Assembly (NCBI GenBank): GCA_040902925.1
Contig: JBBDWJ010000180.1
Coordinates: 1 to 27,028, forward strand
Direction of reading: 5' to 3'
DNA from: JBBDWJ01 sp040902925
Lineage (GTDB): Bacteria > Acidobacteriota > Terriglobia > Bryobacterales > UBA6623
Length of the DNA stretch: 27,028 nt
Shown piece by piece: positions 25,107 to 27,028 of this stretch. The position numbers and the translations under genes were made by a program. Numbering within the stretch: position 1 is the first letter of the stretch; each line of letters begins with the position of its first letter. Under the pieces are notes generated by a model, which searched no databases, had not been told where the DNA came from, and worked only from the letters and a program-made list of their open reading frames with translations.

Positions 25107-25556
25107 TTATCCTTTGGGTTCCAGCGCTTCTACGTCCGCCCGGTCTTGGGGGCGATCCGTAGCCTTCTTGTTTCGGATGAGGCAGTCGCGGCTAAGGAAT
25201 GCAACCGGAACATTCTCCACTTCGGATTGGATTCGGCTTTCCCACGCCTCTGAGAACTCGACGCCGCTCAGCGACGTCAGAATGTCAATCCGCTGCGGGG
25301 GCCGGCCTAACTGGATGATCTGACCGCTTTGCTGGAAGTCCATCGCTGTCAAGTTCGCCAATTGGAAACCGAACTCCGTGACGACCTGACGAACCCGCTC
25401 CGCATTCTCAGCAGAGTTGTGAACGAGGATGTCCAAGTCGCCTGTGTAGCGTGGGTGTCCATGGAACGCGAGCGCATGAGCTCCCACGATCAGGTACTCA
25501 ACCTTGTGAGAATTTAACAATTCGACAAACTCTCTCAAATTGTCTGCTAGAGGCAT
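25107..25556 (-). CDS. nucleotidyltransferase-fold protein
   Basis: 149 residues of the polymerase beta-like nucleotidyltransferase superfamily in a small stand-alone form. Residues 18-45 read KVEYLIVGAHALAFHGHPRYTGDLDILV: the glycine turn, then Asp40 and Asp42 of GDLD, and Asp91 in RIDIL as the third carboxylate, so the metal site looks complete. The GAHALA turn differs from the classic GS turn. The C-terminal LIRNKKATDRPQDRADVEAL is typical of this subgroup. A TTG start nine codons earlier (25583) is possible. The gene overlaps the small upstream gene by about 59 bases. Local base content is less GC-rich than its neighbours. Such proteins have been proposed as toxin-like or modifying enzymes; the target is unknown here. 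Confidence 0.85.
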   Translation of the reverse strand: MPLADNLREFVELLNSHKVEYLIVGAHALAFHGHPRYTGDLDILVHNSAENAERVRQVVTEFGFQLANLTAMDFQQSGQIIQLGRPPQRIDILTSLSGVEFSEAWESRIQSEVENVPVAFLSRDCLIRNKKATDRPQDRADVEALEPKG

Positions 25557-25692
25557 CGTTCTCAGGGTGTGCTTGAGCGACAAGCTCGAATAGTATTTCC
25601 AGCCGCTGTTGCGGGGTTAGGCTGCGGTAGTATTCGCGGTTCGCTTTTTCGGCCTCTTCGTGGCTGGAGAACTTGGCGACCGTGCGGTCCAT
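25498..25692 (-). CDS. small partner protein of the nucleotidyltransferase
   Basis: 64 residues, highly charged, mostly helical: FSSHEEAEKANREYYRSLTPQQRLEILFELV spans residues 7-37. The EEA-x-NREYY-x-SLTPQQRL pattern is a recurring short gene placed before this class of nucleotidyltransferases. It probably forms a complex with the protein that follows it, in the manner of small antitoxin-like partners, but this is inference. The frame is open further upstream, but the ATG at 25692 is preferred: a TACAAT lies six bases before it, giving a leaderless transcript. Its 3' end overlaps the nucleotidyltransferase start. Confidence 0.78.
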   Translation of the reverse strand: MDRTVAKFSSHEEAEKANREYYRSLTPQQRLEILFELVAQAHPENDASSRQFERVCRIVKFSQG

Positions 25693-25698
25693 ACTACT

Positions 25699-25704
25699 AT
25701 TGTA
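25699..25704 (-). promoter_or_regulatory. candidate -10 for the small partner/nucleotidyltransferase pair
   Basis: TACAAT on the minus strand ends six bases before the ATG at 25692, so RNA would start at or very near the A of that ATG. No good -35 was seen. Confidence 0.35.
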
Positions 25705-25798
25705 TCGGTCGGGCGCAGCCTTGAAGCGATGGCTGAGTGTTTGTCTTTCCTTCTCCCCGGCCACGGACAGCAGCCCTGACCGGGCGCCCGGCCCGTCG

Positions 25799-26725
25799 CT
25801 ACTCAGAGTCGTAGACGAAGTGCATTACCTTCTTGAGGTCTTCCCAGGCCTCGCGCTTTTTGTCTTGCGCGTAGGGGCGCAGCAGGAACGAGGGGTGATA
25901 GGTGGGCATGACCGGGATGCCCTGCCAGTCTTGCCAGTTGCCGCGCAGCTTCGTGATGCCGACGCGCGTGCTGAGCAGATAGCGTGCCGCGGTTGCGCCT
26001 AGCACGCAGATCGCCTTGGGCCGGATCGCGTCAAGCTGCCGGTCTAAAAACTGGCCGCAGGTTTCCATCTCGTCGGGCTCGGGCGTACGATTGCCCGGCG
26101 GGCGGCATTTTACGACGTTGCAGATGTAGACGTCGTCGCGGCTGATGGGAATCCCTTCGCCCGTCGCCGTATTGTTGATCATCTGCGTCAGCAACTGGCC
26201 CGCGCGGCCGACGAACGGCACCCCCTGGGCGTCTTCGTCCGCGCCTGGTCCTTCACCGACGAAGACCAGCTTCGCATTGGGGTTGCCGCTGCCGAAGACG
26301 ATCTTCGAGCGGCCCTCGTGCAGGCGGCAGCGGGTGCACTCGCCGATGTCTGTTTGGACGTTATCGAGGATTTGCAGCGGACTTCCTGCCGCCCGCGCCC
26401 CGCTCCCGGCAGCGCCTGAAGGCCCTTGAGGCGGCCGGTAGCTCGATGGCGGCGGCATGTCTCGAGGCGGCGTCGTTTCCCGAGGGGGCGCGGGCGGGCG
26501 CGTGGTGGGACGAACAGGCGGGTCTGCCGCCGCTAGCGAACCCGGCGGATTCTGCTTTTGCGGCGCCAAACTTCCTGCCAATTCTCGCCCACGATCAGCC
26601 GCAGCAGCCGGCGCATTGGTCCCGCCGGGCAGGTTGATGAAACCGGCGGCTCCCTCCGGAACATACAGGTCCGTAAATCCAAGGTCGCTATAGAAGCGCA
26701 GGTATTCGTAAAGGGGATCGGCCAT
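25799..26725 (-). CDS. family 4 uracil-DNA glycosylase with 4Fe-4S cluster
   Basis: Removes uracil from DNA, starting base-excision repair. In the 308-residue protein the catalytic domain spans about 118-305. Four Cys are placed for an iron-sulfur cluster: C130 and C133 (CTRC), C207 (KCRPPGNR) and C223. The uracil-binding motif GEGPGADEDAQGVPFVGRAG is at 158-176 and the HPS motif at 277-279, both of family 4. Residues 40-115 are a low-complexity Pro/Ala/Arg-rich linker between a short N-terminal part and the enzyme, much longer than usual. The ATG at 26725 lies 12 bases after the coaBC stop, so the two genes are probably one operon. Confidence 0.93.
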   Translation of the reverse strand: MADPLYEYLRFYSDLGFTDLYVPEGAAGFINLPGGTNAPAAAADRGRELAGSLAPQKQNPPGSLAAADPPVRPTTRPPAPPRETTPPRDMPPPSSYRPPQGPSGAAGSGARAAGSPLQILDNVQTDIGECTRCRLHEGRSKIVFGSGNPNAKLVFVGEGPGADEDAQGVPFVGRAGQLLTQMINNTATGEGIPISRDDVYICNVVKCRPPGNRTPEPDEMETCGQFLDRQLDAIRPKAICVLGATAARYLLSTRVGITKLRGNWQDWQGIPVMPTYHPSFLLRPYAQDKKREAWEDLKKVMHFVYDSE

Positions 26726-26737
26726 GCTTATGCAAAC

Positions 26738-27028
26738 CTAACGGCGCGCCTGCACCAGCGTGGGACGCAACGCCAACGCATGATCGAAGATCTTGCGCGA
26801 CATTTCGCGTTTCGAGCTGCGCGCCAACTCAATGGTCTCACCACTGGCGGCGACGATCCAACCCTGGTTTTCCTCCGAATCCATGCCCGTTCCGCCTGCT
26901 TCGGGTCCTACCGGGTTGGCGACGATCAGGTCGCAGTTCTTCGCTTGCAGCTTGGCCTTGGCGTTGGCGACGACGTCTTCGGTCTCGGCGGCGAAACCGA
27001 CCAGCAGGCGTTCGCCTTTGCGCGCGCC
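26738..27028 (-). CDS. coaBC: phosphopantothenoylcysteine decarboxylase/synthase, C-terminal part
   Basis: The final 96 codons of coaBC; the 5' part lies beyond the window edge. CoaBC makes 4'-phosphopantetheine in coenzyme A synthesis, by coupling phosphopantothenate to cysteine (CoaB) and decarboxylating (CoaC). The visible part is from the CoaB domain: LLVGFAAETED, then KLQAKNCDLIVANPVG and the helix SSKREMSRKIFDHAL. The GFAAET and DLIVAN motifs identify it. It is followed by the uracil-DNA glycosylase after a 12-base gap. Confidence 0.9.
   Translation of the reverse strand, partial: GARKGERLLVGFAAETEDVVANAKAKLQAKNCDLIVANPVGPEAGGTGMDSEENQGWIVAASGETIELARSSKREMSRKIFDHALALRPTLVQARR

Noticed and set aside
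25780..25791. CCGGGCGCCCGG palindrome between the glycosylase and the small gene
   Set aside because: No loop and no T-run, so it is not a convincing terminator; likely a by-product of high GC.

Overview
The window is high-GC bacterial chromosome from a Gram-negative organism: it carries a lipobox protein, several exported periplasmic proteins, a pilus retraction ATPase and hslVU. The gene mix (rsfS-rlmH, hslV-hslU followed by a fibronectin-type lipoprotein, coaBC next to a family 4 uracil-DNA glycosylase, a VIT/vWA protein) would fit an Acidobacteriota (Solibacteres/Bryobacterales-like) genome, but that placement is inference from gene content, not a search. There is no phage, insertion sequence, CRISPR array, tRNA or rRNA.

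Layout. 1-7068 is a patchwork of short housekeeping and accessory units: nuoA (-), an exported protein with an M15-like C-terminus (-), rsfS-rlmH (+, coupled), a BON-domain protein with its own terminator (-), an SPFH membrane protein plus a small Arc-like ribbon-helix-helix gene (+), an AraC regulator with a VOC-family gene (-), and a PilT-type ATPase (+). A gap of about 570 bases follows. 7637-21987 is one unusual co-directional block of five genes joined by 10-16 base gaps or by overlaps of 17 and 4 bases: a membrane-anchored double beta-propeller, an exported VIT/vWA protein, a 2400-residue TPR protein, a protein resembling DUF3352/DUF2138 families, and a small exported penicillin-binding-type transpeptidase. 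22016-27028 is on the minus strand: hslV-hslU-FN3 lipoprotein, a nucleotidyltransferase with a small partner, and coaBC (cut by the window edge) with a uracil-DNA glycosylase.

The five-gene block is the best candidate for an undescribed system. All five products carry an export or membrane signal, the gene order suggests obligate co-expression, and the parts list (adhesion/vWA module, very large repeat scaffold, SxxK transpeptidase-like protein) recalls the bacterial alpha-2-macroglobulin operons (yfa in E. coli, mag in Pseudomonas) but without an alpha-2-macroglobulin gene. Other points worth noting are a palindromic operator in front of the SPFH/RHH pair, a second palindrome in front of the BON gene, and a recurring pattern of -10-like hexamers so close to start codons that the mRNAs should be leaderless or nearly so.
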